From Spirochaetaceae bacterium (GTDB taxonomy: Bacteria; Spirochaetota; Spirochaetia; Treponematales; Breznakiellaceae): 17,106 nt of DNA. The notes under the pieces were generated by a model. The model saw only the letters and a program-made list of their open reading frames with translations. It did not search any database and was not told the origin of the DNA. The stretch spans positions 1 to 17,106 of the forward strand of contig JAIRNN010000109.1 in the NCBI GenBank assembly GCA_031257995.1. Reading direction: 5' to 3'. Positions 1-5,990 of the stretch are shown here, piece by piece (within the stretch, counting starts at the first letter, position 1; the number at the start of each line of letters is the position of its first letter). Made by a program: the position numbers and the translations under genes.

Positions 1-293
1 TTTTCGCACGGCATTTTCGGAATTTCCCATCGCCTTCTTCCCGCTAAGTCTTTATAACATAAAAACTTACAAGACAATGGCCTATTTTTACGAATTCCAA
101 TTTTTTATGCTACCCCACAATCACGGCATCAATCACATAAAACCACAGATGAGACGAATACACGCAGATTTTTCATTCCACACATCCCTTAATCTGTGAA
201 ATCTGGGTAATCTGTGGACCTTTTTATTAAAATCGGTGTTCATCTGTGGTTACCCGTGATTTAGTGTCATCTGTGGTTAATGCGTTGCGCCCG
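1..293. other. Gene-free, repeat-bearing left end
   Basis: No reading frame here looks like a real gene. The left 120 bases are AT-rich and featureless to me. From about 128 to 290 the sequence is a degenerate dispersed repeat made of CCACAGATG / ATCTGTGG words (described separately). The minus-strand LUD gene ends at 294, and I see no intrinsic terminator for it here. Confidence 0.6.
128..290. repeat. Dispersed ACAGATG-type repeat, copy A
   Basis: The stretch begins AATCACATAAAACCACAGAT and holds several forms of ATCTGTGG, a TTTTTCATTCCA block and a final CATCTGTGGTTAATGCG. The same word order (AATCAC, then TTTAACCACAGATG on one strand, and GGAATGAAAAATC on the other side) recurs at about 2911-3013, 5105-5215, 6673-6765 and in part at 7037-7075. 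Such CACAGATGAACACAGATG-like repeats occur between genes in many unrelated environmental bacteria. No function is known to me. Confidence 0.7.
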
Positions 294-935
294 TTATAAC
301 CCCAAGTCTTTTCCTACGAGGATGACCTTGATGCGGCCTCTCGGTTTGCACAGGCGCATGATGGTGATGTAGGAACAGATCGAGTCGGGCGAGGTACAGT
401 TGCCGCAGGAACCGGTTTTCGAGCAGGGGGTGTCCCGGTCGCCGAAACGCTGCATGTTGAGCGGGGCGGCGATGGTACGGGCGCGAACCATCGCGTCGTC
501 CAGGGTCTTGGCGGCCTTGTTCATGCCCGCGAGGAGCACGACTTGTTTGGGCCCGAAGATGTAGGCGGCAACGCGGTTGCCGAAGCCGTCCACGTTGACG
601 ATTTCGCCGCTTTCGGCAATCGCGTTCACGCTGCCCAAGAAGGTGTCGGCCAGCAACGCTTTGCGCTGGAGTTCGACGCGCTCTTCCGGGGTCGCGGCTT
701 TGTCGCGGTCGATGAGCGTACAGCCCTTCTTGCCCAGCGCGGCTTGTACGCCCTCGTTGTCGATTGAGAGGGACCCGCCCCATGATACCGAGTGTTCCGC
801 CGGGACCAGCGAGTAGAGCTTGTCGAGCGCGTCTTGGGTGTCCGTGAAATACCACGCCTCAAAGTGCCGCTTCCGCAAGTTTTCCGCCAGTCTCGGCCCC
901 AGTTTGTCATAACGTGTTTGAACAGGTGTCAACAT
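294..935 (-). CDS. LUD-domain (DUF162, LutC/YkgG-like) protein
   Basis: A 213-residue protein of the LUD family, which includes the lactate-utilisation proteins LutB and LutC. The precise reaction of these small stand-alone members is unknown. The N-terminal half has the family pattern, including a VSWGGSLSI block near residues 50-58. The VDGFGNRVAAYIFGPKQVV stretch and AGMNK follow in the middle. The last 45 residues are cysteine-rich (Cys171, 177, 180, 187 and 196, within CSKTGSC, GNC and SIC contexts) and end in a basic beta-strand RIKVILVG. The cysteine cluster may bind metal or an Fe-S cluster; this is inference. Two ATG codons occur in tandem (938 and 935). The AGGAGG at 947-942 lies 6 nt from the one at 935 and only 3 nt from 938, so 935 is preferred. 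It appears monocistronic, with no lactate dehydrogenase genes beside it. Confidence 0.85.
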   Translation of the reverse strand: MLTPVQTRYDKLGPRLAENLRKRHFEAWYFTDTQDALDKLYSLVPAEHSVSWGGSLSIDNEGVQAALGKKGCTLIDRDKAATPEERVELQRKALLADTFLGSVNAIAESGEIVNVDGFGNRVAAYIFGPKQVVLLAGMNKAAKTLDDAMVRARTIAAPLNMQRFGDRDTPCSKTGSCGNCTSPDSICSYITIMRLCKPRGRIKVILVGKDLGL

Positions 936-956
936 CATTTTCCTCCTATACTCCTA

Positions 957-984
957 TAAGCAAATTAAGTTAAGCAAATTAAGT
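957..984. repeat. Exact 14-bp tandem duplication upstream of the LUD gene
   Basis: TAAGCAAATTAAGT occurs twice head to tail (957-970, 971-984). Just inside it, TCCTATA also occurs twice (944-950, 952-958), which on the minus strand duplicates the TATAGGAG Shine-Dalgarno region. The spacer therefore shows replication slippage next to the start of the LUD gene. The duplication could change leader length or promoter spacing. Confidence 0.8.
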
Positions 985-1053
985 AAATTTCTCCTATTCA
1001 CATAGTACTTCTTTTCCGCTAGAATGTCTACGGGAAACGCTGGTTTGAATCGG

Positions 1054-1147
1054 TGTTCCCCTTACGGGGAATGGATATTTGGAAATGGATAATGATTGGA
1101 GGCTGTGCGGTTCTTTCCTGTCATTTTCCATTCCCCGTAAGGGGACA
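1054..1147. repeat. Imperfect inverted repeat with nested hairpins
   Basis: The word TGTTCCCCTTACGGGGAATG at 1054-1073 is repeated almost exactly as its reverse complement at 1128-1147, with one base missing. Each arm is itself a hairpin: TTCCCC-TTAC-GGGGAA (1056-1071) and TCCCC-GTAA-GGGGA (1132-1145). The 54-base interior carries GGAAATGGATAATG-like sequence resembling that just after mogA (about 4981-5010). No coding function is evident. Confidence 0.7.
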
Positions 1148-1153
1148 TCCATC

Positions 1154-1181
1154 TTCAATTCCACCGATTCAATTCCACCGA
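1154..1181. repeat. Exact 14-bp tandem repeat
   Basis: TTCAATTCCACCGA is present twice with no spacer (1154-1167 and 1168-1181). It lies inside the composite non-coding block upstream of gltD. It looks like a slippage product. Confidence 0.8.
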
Positions 1182-1198
1182 AGGGGGGGATGGGGTCT

Positions 1199-1294
1199 TA
1201 GGGGTGGAACCCCTAGGAGAGGGGGTAGCGGAAGAATTGCTCCGGGCCGTAGGCCCTTCGCAATTCTTTACGGAGTTTTGCTATGCAAAACTCC
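1199..1294. repeat. Three consecutive palindromes upstream of gltD
   Basis: In order these are TAGGGG-tggaa-CCCCTA (1199-1215), a two-part stem AAGAATTGC/GCAATTCTT enclosing GGGCC-gta-GGCCC (1232-1268), and a perfect 10-bp stem GGAGTTTTGC-tat-GCAAAACTCC (1272-1294). The 3-nt loops recur in other spacers of the window (5030-5046, 5079-5093, 6144-6160, 10864-10876). Only the last two lie near T-runs or ends of genes, so these look more like REP/MITE-type elements than ordinary terminators. Confidence 0.7.
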
Positions 1295-1324
1295 ACCGGA
1301 ATAAATGGAGCAAGTCTGGAGCGA

Positions 1325-1345
1325 GGGGGAGGCTTCCCCCTTTTT
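1325..1345 (+). terminator. Terminator-like hairpin just upstream of gltD
   Basis: GGGGGA (1325-1330) pairs with TCCCCC (1335-1340) across a GGCT loop and is followed directly by five T. This is the shape of a Rho-independent terminator on the plus strand. There is no plus-strand gene upstream inside the window, and gltD starts about 43 nt further on. It would therefore either end transcription from the repeat block or act as an attenuator for gltD. The stem is short, so confidence is modest. Confidence 0.45.
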
Positions 1346-1387
1346 ATTGCTAAAAACAATCGTGCCGAAAGGTTTTAAGGAGTGATG

Positions 1388-2836
1388 ATGGGTGACCCAC
1401 GGGGTTTTTTGAAGGTGCGCCGCAAGGTTTCCGGTTACAGGCCGGTTGAGGAGCGGCTCAACGACTATAGTGAGGTGGAGGCGCGGCTCACGGATGCGGA
1501 GCGGCAGGAACAGGCGAGCCGGTGTATGGATTGCGGGGTGCCGTTCTGCCACTGGGCGTGTCCGCTGGGGAATGTGATGCCGGAATGGCAGGACCGGCTT
1601 TACCGGGGGGACTGGACGGAGGCGTGGGCGATTTTGCAGGACACAAACCCGTTTCCTGAATTTACGGGGCGGGTCTGTCCGGCGCTTTGTGAGGCGGCCT
1701 GTGTGCTTGGGGTCAACGACGAGCCGGTAACGATCCGGCAGAACGAGCTTGCCCTCATCGAGAAGGCTTTTCAGCGCGGCTTGGTGCTGCCGCGTCCGCC
1801 TCGGAAGCGGAACGGGAAGAAGGTCGCCGTGGTTGGGGCGGGTCCGGCGGGTCTTTCTGCGGCGTTCTATCTCAACCGGGCCGGGTTCACGGTAACGGTC
1901 TACGAGGCGGACCGGAAGGCCGGGGGCTATCTGCGTTACGGGATTCCCAATTTCAAGCTGGACAAGAGTTTTATTGACCGCCGCGTCGATTTGATGGCGC
2001 GGGAGGGGGTTGTCTTTCAGATGGGGGCGCGTATCGGGGATGCCCGCTATGGTTTTGGGACGGCGGCGAATGGTATTCGTATCATCGACGGGGCGGCGCT
2101 CACTGCGGAGTACGATCTGGCGCTGCTCACCATCGGGGCCCGCGAACCCCGCGAGCTTAACGTGCCGGGCCGCGAGCTCAAGGGGATCGTTCAGGCGCTG
2201 GACTATCTTTCCGCGCAGAACCGTAACCTCGCCGGAGAAGCGGACGGCTACACGCCGGATAACGCCTACGGCAAGCATGTTCTGGTCATCGGGGGCGGCG
2301 ACACGGGGGCGGACTGTGTCGGCACGGCGAACCGGCAAGGCGCGGCGAAGGTGACGCAGATCGAGGTGATGCCCAAGCCGGCGCTCCATCGGGGCGCGGA
2401 CGATCCTTGGCCGCTCTGGCCCAAGGTGCTGAAAACGTCCAGTTCCCACGACGAGGGCTGCGAGCGGCTCTGGTCGGTAAACACGAAGGCGTTTGAGGGG
2501 GAAAACGGCGCGGTGGGGAACGTGAAGGCGGTCTCGGTCGCATGGAAAACGGAAAACGGCCGACCCGTGATGCATGAGGTTCCCGGTTCCGGCTTTGACA
2601 TCAGGGCCGATCTTGTTCTGCTGGCGATGGGCTTTGTCCACGTCGTCCAAGGGGGCGTTGTTGCCGCGCTGAATCTCGAAACTGACGAGCGGGGCAACAT
2701 CCGCACCCAGGGCAGTTTCCACACCAGCAACCCGAAGGTCTGGGCCGCAGGAGACGCGCGCAACGGGGCCAGTCTCGTTGTCCGCGCGATGGCCGACGGG
2801 AAAGCCGCCGCCTGCGCGATGTGCGCGGCGCTGTAG
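1388..2836 (+). CDS. gltD: Glutamate synthase small (beta) subunit
   Basis: This is the NADPH-dependent flavoprotein subunit that passes electrons to the large subunit, which makes glutamate from glutamine and 2-oxoglutarate in the cytoplasm. The 482-residue length is normal. The N-terminal GDPRGFLKV is the family opening. Two cysteine groups for 4Fe-4S clusters follow: CMDCGVPFC...C (46, 49, 54, 58) and CPALCEAAC (97, 101, 105). The FAD-binding VAVVGAGPAGLSAA starts at 146, the NADPH-binding VIGGGDTGADC near 300, and the closing WAAGDARNGASLVV lies near the C terminus. The AAGGAG at 1377-1382 is 5 nt before the ATG at 1388 and only 2 nt before that at 1385, so 1388 is preferred; a GTG at 1382 overlaps the ribosome site. 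No gltB lies next to it in the window. GltD homologues also serve as electron subunits of other enzymes, so the partner is open. Confidence 0.95.
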   Translation: MGDPRGFLKVRRKVSGYRPVEERLNDYSEVEARLTDAERQEQASRCMDCGVPFCHWACPLGNVMPEWQDRLYRGDWTEAWAILQDTNPFPEFTGRVCPALCEAACVLGVNDEPVTIRQNELALIEKAFQRGLVLPRPPRKRNGKKVAVVGAGPAGLSAAFYLNRAGFTVTVYEADRKAGGYLRYGIPNFKLDKSFIDRRVDLMAREGVVFQMGARIGDARYGFGTAANGIRIIDGAALTAEYDLALLTIGAREPRELNVPGRELKGIVQALDYLSAQNRNLAGEADGYTPDNAYGKHVLVIGGGDTGADCVGTANRQGAAKVTQIEVMPKPALHRGADDPWPLWPKVLKTSSSHDEGCERLWSVNTKAFEGENGAVGNVKAVSVAWKTENGRPVMHEVPGSGFDIRADLVLLAMGFVHVVQGGVVAALNLETDERGNIRTQGSFHTSNPKVWAAGDARNGASLVVRAMADGKAAACAMCAAL

Positions 2837-2910
2837 GTTGGAGCGGGGACTGTTTGGTTATCGTAGCAGTGGGCGGCGTACTGCTGGCAGGGGGATAGCC
2901 GGATACCGCT

Positions 2911-3013
2911 TCATCTGGGTAATTTGGGTAATCTGTAGACCTCTTCATCTGCCTCATCTGTGGTTAAACGTGATTCCAATCGTACGTTCATTGGTGGTTA
3001 AGTGGTTGCGTGA
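2911..3013. repeat. Dispersed ACAGATG-type repeat, copy B
   Basis: Between gltD and the next gene the words ATCTGGGTAATTTGGGTAAT, TCATCTGTGGTTAAACGTGA and TGGTGGTTAAGTGGTTGCGT follow one another, matching copy A in content and order. The 218-bp spacer (2837-3054) contains no gene. The right end of the repeat overlaps the putative -35 box of the next gene. Confidence 0.65.
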
Positions 3014-3034
3014 TTCCCTAATTTATGCTATACT
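3006..3034 (+). promoter_or_regulatory. Putative sigma-70 promoter of the PD-(D/E)XK gene
   Basis: TTGCGT at 3006-3011, a 17-nt spacer and TATACT at 3029-3034. The -10 box is good (5 of 6), the -35 weak (TTG only). It would start RNA near 3041, just before the AAGGAG at 3042-3047. Confidence 0.4.
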
Positions 3035-3054
3035 TATCCATAAGGAGAACCGCT

Positions 3055-3939
3055 ATGATAACCATCAGCGAAACCGACGACCCGATAGACATCTGTCTCG
3101 ATAACGTCTTCAAGGCCGTGTTTACCAAAGACTCCCCTGAATCGCGGGGCGCATTGTCGCAACTGCTCTCCGCCGTTACCGGCCGCAAGCTGACCGTTAT
3201 CGCCATTACCGCCAACGAGCCCCCCGCCGACAATGTCCGCGACCGGCAGATACGTTTCGACTTGAACTGCGTGGCGGACGAGGGGAGCTATTTAAATGTG
3301 GAGATGTCGCTCAACCCGGACATATTCGAGCCGGTTCGTCTTGAGTTTCATCTGGGGAAACTGTTCACCGGGCAGGACATACGCGGCACCGATAAAACTT
3401 ACAACGACTTGAAAGAGGCCTACCAGATAGCGATACTGGTAAAGGGCCGTTTTTTTGCCGACAGCGACTTTTTACATAACTTTGAGTATTACGACAAACA
3501 ACGTAAAATGCCGCTTGGAGGACGGACACGGGTCATCACGCTGGAACTGTCCAAGCTGGACTACCTGTCTGAAAAGTCCGTAGAGGAGATGAGCGCGTCC
3601 GAAAGGTGGGCGTTTTACTTCAAATATCTGACGGATCGCGGGGAGCGGCAGAAGATAAACGAGATCATAGAAGCGGAGGAGGGAATCGCGATGGCGAGCG
3701 AAGTGTTGATGAGGATAAGCAGGAACGATGAAGAGCGGATGCGGCTGGCGAGCGAGCTCAAGTACGAACTTGACACACAAAGCCGTATAGGGTACGCTCG
3801 GCAGGAGGGTCGGCAGGAGGGCCGGCAGGAGGGCCGGCAGGAAAGAAACTTAGAAATCCTGAAACTGTTTGAATCAGGCTATTCGGCGGAACAGATCCAA
3901 AAACGGTTGAAAACAGAAGGCTCAAACCCCGGCGTATAA
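3055..3939 (+). CDS. Rpn/PD-(D/E)XK nuclease family transposase-like protein
   Basis: A 294-residue protein of the PD-(D/E)XK 'transposase' family (PF12784-like, related to the recombination-promoting nucleases RpnA-E). The N-terminal LDNVFKAVFTKD is the family opening. The nuclease core is seen as RQIRFDLNCVADEGSYLNVEM, with likely catalytic Asp69 and Glu83. The residue usually Gln after Glu-x is Ser here (EMS). The middle has the usual LGGRTRVITLELSKL. The C-terminal part contains RQEG three times in tandem and a short LKLFESGYSAEQIQKRL helix pair, as in many members. The ATG at 3055 has AAGGAG 7 nt upstream; an upstream in-frame start at 3025 lacks one. No terminal inverted repeats or target duplications were seen, so this is a lone gene and not an insertion sequence. 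It may promote RecA-independent recombination; that is known only for some relatives. Confidence 0.85.
   Translation: MITISETDDPIDICLDNVFKAVFTKDSPESRGALSQLLSAVTGRKLTVIAITANEPPADNVRDRQIRFDLNCVADEGSYLNVEMSLNPDIFEPVRLEFHLGKLFTGQDIRGTDKTYNDLKEAYQIAILVKGRFFADSDFLHNFEYYDKQRKMPLGGRTRVITLELSKLDYLSEKSVEEMSASERWAFYFKYLTDRGERQKINEIIEAEEGIAMASEVLMRISRNDEERMRLASELKYELDTQSRIGYARQEGRQEGRQEGRQERNLEILKLFESGYSAEQIQKRLKTEGSNPGV
3799..3846 (+). repeat. 12-bp in-frame tandem repeat in the PD-(D/E)XK gene
   Basis: CGGCAGGAGGG(T/C) is repeated at 3799, 3811 and 3823, with a partial fourth copy at 3835. It encodes RQEG repeats near residues 249-262. The unit length keeps frame, so copy number can change without breaking the protein. 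The units also contain AGGAGG. Confidence 0.9.
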
Positions 3940-3963
3940 CTGTTTCCCGTATTTTCTTTGAAC

Positions 3964-3993
3964 TTGTCTTTTTTGGTGGATGGGGCGTATACT
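3964..3993 (+). promoter_or_regulatory. Putative promoter of the MOSC-mogA unit
   Basis: TTGTCT (3964-3969), an 18-nt spacer, then TATACT (3988-3993). A start of RNA about 7 nt downstream falls at about 4000, on top of the tandem ATG codons at 3999 and 4002. The message could therefore be nearly leaderless. This is inferred from spacing only. Confidence 0.35.
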
Positions 3994-4001
3994 TGCGTAT
4001 G

Positions 4002-4457
4002 ATGTCGGGGACTATTGAGGCGGTTTGTCTGGCCGAAAAGAAGGGGACGGCCAAGCGCGATGTGCGGTCGGGGAGGCTGAAGGCGTGTTACGGGCTGGAG
4101 GGGGACGCTCATGCGGGGAACTGGCATCGGCAGGTGAGCCTTTTGTCGCTTGAAAAGATCCGTGAATTTCAGTCAAAGGGCGCGGACGTGCGGTTTGGCG
4201 ATTTTGGCGAAAACATTGTCGCTTCGGGAATTGATTTCAGGTCGCTGCCGGTGGGGACGGTGCTCCGTATCGGGAAGGCGGTACTCGTTGTTACCCAGAT
4301 CGGCAAGGAGTGTCACAGTCATTGCGCGATTTTCCAGACGATGGGTGACTGCATTATGCCGCGTGAAGGCGTGTTTGCCGTGGTGATACGGGGCGGGCCG
4401 GTCAATACGGGAGACCGGATCGAGATTGCGGCATCGGTAGATGGAGGCGGGCCATGA
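4002..4457 (+). CDS. MOSC-domain protein
   Basis: A 151-residue single-domain MOSC protein. The family is related to the C-terminal part of molybdenum-cofactor sulfurase and is thought to carry sulfur or cofactor on a conserved cysteine. Recognisable parts are EKKGTAK near residue 12, GLEGDAHAGNWHRQVSLL from 31, GDFGENI, and the hallmark GKECHSHC (101-108), with Cys104 the likely conserved cysteine. GDCIMPREGVFAVV follows. This is the same arrangement found fused to MogA/MoaC in some anaerobes. The start is uncertain: TTG 3993, ATG 3999 and ATG 4002 are in frame and none has a convincing ribosome site. 4002 was chosen because MSGTIEAV aligns with the usual family opening. Its stop overlaps the mogA start by 4 nt (ATGA), so the two are translationally coupled. 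Confidence 0.9.
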   Translation: MSGTIEAVCLAEKKGTAKRDVRSGRLKACYGLEGDAHAGNWHRQVSLLSLEKIREFQSKGADVRFGDFGENIVASGIDFRSLPVGTVLRIGKAVLVVTQIGKECHSHCAIFQTMGDCIMPREGVFAVVIRGGPVNTGDRIEIAASVDGGGP

Positions 4458-4987
4458 CGGACAAGGCGGATAAAGTGGGGACGGCCGGTTACCGGGTTGC
4501 CGTCATTACGCTAAGCGACAAAGGGGCATTGGGCGAGCGCGAGGACGTGTCGGGCCGCGTCATTTGCGAGATGGTCGAGGAGGCGGGTTGCACGGTGGTC
4601 GAGCAAGCTTTGTTGCCGGACGAGCGGACATTGCTTGAGGCGGCGTTAAGGCGGATTGCCGATACCAATGCGGCCGACCTTATCCTGACGACGGGCGGAA
4701 CGGGGTTTTCGTTGCGTGACACGACCCCGGAAGCGACGCTTGCCGTGGCCGACCGGCTGGTTCCCGGTATTGCCGAGGCGATGCGGGCGGCGAGCATGGC
4801 CGTCACCAAACGGGCAATGTTGAGCCGTGCGGTGTCGGTGATTCGGAAACAGACGCTCATCGTGAATCTGCCGGGAAGCCCCAAGGCGGTGCGGGAAAAC
4901 CTTTCTTTCATCATTGACGCACTTGGGCACGGCCTCGACATTCTCACCGGGCGAAAAGGGGAGTGCGCGGCCCCTCCGGGGAATTGA
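4454..4987 (+). CDS. MogA/MoaB-type molybdopterin adenylyltransferase
   Basis: A 177-residue MoaB/Mog-family protein. Such enzymes adenylate molybdopterin before metal insertion in molybdenum-cofactor synthesis. The sequence begins with YRVAVITLSDKGALGEREDVSG. It has the signature TTGGTGFSLRDTTPEA at 79-94 and VNLPGSPKAV from 137, which form the pterin-binding site. The family length is normal (160-180). A GGAGG at 4443-4447 stands 6 nt before the ATG. The 4-nt overlap with the MOSC gene shows a two-gene unit. No moaA, moaC, moeA or mobA is present in the window. Mog and MoaB cannot be separated safely by eye, so no symbol is given. The last residues (ECAAPPGN) run into non-coding repeat sequence and are probably not conserved. 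Confidence 0.9.
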   Translation: MTDKADKVGTAGYRVAVITLSDKGALGEREDVSGRVICEMVEEAGCTVVEQALLPDERTLLEAALRRIADTNAADLILTTGGTGFSLRDTTPEATLAVADRLVPGIAEAMRAASMAVTKRAMLSRAVSVIRKQTLIVNLPGSPKAVRENLSFIIDALGHGLDILTGRKGECAAPPGN

Positions 4988-5029
4988 AAATGGATAGTGG
5001 AAAAGGGAAAATGCTGTTGGGGGAAGTCG

Positions 5030-5093
5030 CGGCAACTGCGTTGCCGACCCTCCGTTTGGTCCTCCGCTTACCCCCGAAGGTGTCTGCGACACC
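5030..5093. repeat. Pair of tri-loop palindromes with identical TGC loops
   Basis: CGGCAAC-TGC-GTTGCCG (5030-5046, 7-bp stem) and GGTGTC-TGC-GACACC (5079-5093, 6-bp stem) are perfect hairpins with the same 3-nt loop. They lie 43-106 nt past the mogA stop. Neither has a following T-run, so they are not classical terminators. They could protect the 3' end of the message or be remnants of a mobile palindrome family. Confidence 0.75.
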
Positions 5094-5104
5094 CCGCCCC
5101 CGCA

Positions 5105-5215
5105 CTAATCACGGCTTTATCCCAAAAAGCCACAGATGGCGGCACAAGAGAGGCGCGGGATGAAAAATCTGCGTGTATCCGTGTCGCTATTTATGGTACC
5201 ATCTGTGGTAAACCG
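5105..5215. repeat. Dispersed ACAGATG-type repeat, copy C
   Basis: It contains TAATCACGGCTTT, GCCACAGATGG, GGGATGAAAAATCTGCGTGT and CCATCTGTGGTAAACCGCG in the same order as copy A. It is flanked by tri-loop palindromes on the left and a terminator on the right. Confidence 0.65.
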
Positions 5216-5233
5216 CGATACAAGCGGTGAAAC

Positions 5234-5272
5234 AAAAAAACCGGATAACCGGAGAATACCCCGGCTATCCGG
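5234..5272 (-). terminator. Intrinsic terminator of the outer-membrane barrel gene
   Basis: On the minus strand a strong stem (CCGGATA pairing with TATCCGG, plus inner CCGG/CCGG, loop of about 8 nt, 5241-5272) is followed directly by seven T (plus-strand A-run at 5234-5240). It lies about 62 nt past the stop of the 5334-5888 gene. Confidence 0.85.
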
Positions 5273-5333
5273 CGAACTGAAGAAAGTTTTAGTTGTGTTT
5301 GCCGCCGGCGCGGCGCGCCGGCTTTATACTTCT

Positions 5334-5888
5334 TTAGAATTTCAACGATAACCCCACGCTTGCAACAGATACCGCGCTATAACCGAGCTCAACATAGGCG
5401 CCGATAGTATCCGTAAAGAAATACCGCGCTCCCAGATTGAAACCATACAAAAAGGTACTCAAGTCATTTTCTGCCGTAGCGGAAACATTTAGAATGGTAG
5501 TCTTTACCTCCTGAGTATAAAACAAGTAGCCCAATACAAGGCTCGCATACGTGTCAAGGTTTTCTAAAAAGTTGAAATGCCAGCTTACTTTCGCGCCAAG
5601 ACCCACAAGCGTACCTTTGTATGAGCTATATGCTGATATCTCTTCCTCATACGCGGTAACACCAAAACATCCGCCAACGGACAGCGGTATGTTCGGCAGC
5701 CCATACTCAACGCTTGCGGAAATAGCCGGAAGCGACATTTTGTACGGTAAAATTCCAAGACCAATACCGCCGTTGATGAAAAACTTGCTCCCTTCAATTC
5801 CGGGAGCGTAACTGTTGTACCACTCCGCGAAAACTCCTCCCGCAACCGTCATGGCGAGAACCAACACCAAACCAATCTTCTTTGCCAT
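5334..5888 (-). CDS. Small outer-membrane beta-barrel protein (secreted)
   Basis: A 184-residue protein with a clear Sec signal peptide: MAKK, a hydrophobic core IGLVLVLAMTVAGG, and a likely cut after VFA at residue 21. The mature part alternates polar and hydrophobic/aromatic residues in strands ending in Tyr/Phe. Examples are KFFINGGIGLGILP, ISASVEYGLP, VGLGAKVSWHF, YASLVLGYLFY, YGFNLGARYFF and IGAYVELGYSAV. It ends VGLSLKF, a terminal Phe typical of BAM-assembled barrels. An 8-strand OmpA/opacity-like barrel is likely; the ligand is unknown. The ATG at 5888 has AAGGAG 6 nt upstream; the longer in-frame start at 5945 would destroy the signal peptide and lies in the promoter. It is monocistronic, with its own terminator and a palindromic promoter region, and is less GC-rich than its neighbours. 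Confidence 0.85.
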   Translation of the reverse strand: MAKKIGLVLVLAMTVAGGVFAEWYNSYAPGIEGSKFFINGGIGLGILPYKMSLPAISASVEYGLPNIPLSVGGCFGVTAYEEEISAYSSYKGTLVGLGAKVSWHFNFLENLDTYASLVLGYLFYTQEVKTTILNVSATAENDLSTFLYGFNLGARYFFTDTIGAYVELGYSAVSVASVGLSLKF

Positions 5889-5918
5889 TTTAATCTCCTT
5901 TACTTTGGCAACAAAGTG

Positions 5919-5990
5919 ACGTTGATAACAACGTTTTATTATCAACGTTTAGTTATGCGTTTGAAATTCATTTTTTAATGTCGCATAACT
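5919..5990 (-). promoter_or_regulatory. Promoter with two operator-like palindromes
   Basis: On the minus strand a -35-like TTTCAA (5966-5961), a 17-nt spacer and a -10 GATAAT (5943-5938) precede the barrel gene. A perfect inverted repeat ACGTTGATAA / TTATCAACGT (arms 5919-5928 and 5939-5948, 10-nt centre) covers the -10 box and the expected start of RNA. A second perfect one, AGTTATGCG / CGCATAACT (5951-5959 and 5982-5990), brackets the -35 box. This is the geometry of repressor or activator sites. The first could also form a hairpin in the 5' end of the message. Confidence 0.55.

Larger units (their letters stand above)
4988..5333. other. 346-bp gene-free spacer between convergent genes
   Basis: No credible gene. 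It holds, in order, a GGAAAATGG-like segment, two tri-loop palindromes (5030-5046 and 5079-5093), dispersed repeat copy C (5105-5215) and the terminator of the minus-strand outer-membrane gene (5234-5272). The plus-strand mogA unit and the minus-strand membrane-protein gene converge here. Confidence 0.7.

Noticed and set aside
1053..1304. Plus-strand 83-codon frame before gltD
   Set aside because: It runs through inverted repeats, tandem repeats and hairpins. The translation is low-complexity repeat sequence.
1268..2722. Long minus-strand frame of 484 codons opposite gltD
   Set aside because: It is antisense to a clear gltD. Its product is Arg/Pro-rich without family features, as expected from the complement of GC-rich codons.
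3025..3054. Upstream start for the PD-(D/E)XK protein
   Set aside because: It overlaps the putative -10 box and lacks a ribosome site; the ATG at 3055 has one at 7 nt.
3055..3939. A complete insertion sequence around the transposase-like gene
   Set aside because: No terminal inverted repeats or target duplications were seen. This family is usually found as single genes, not as IS elements.
5889..5945. Upstream start giving a 203-residue barrel protein
   Set aside because: It would place charged residues ahead of a clean signal peptide and start inside the promoter palindrome; the ATG at 5888 has an AAGGAG at ideal distance.
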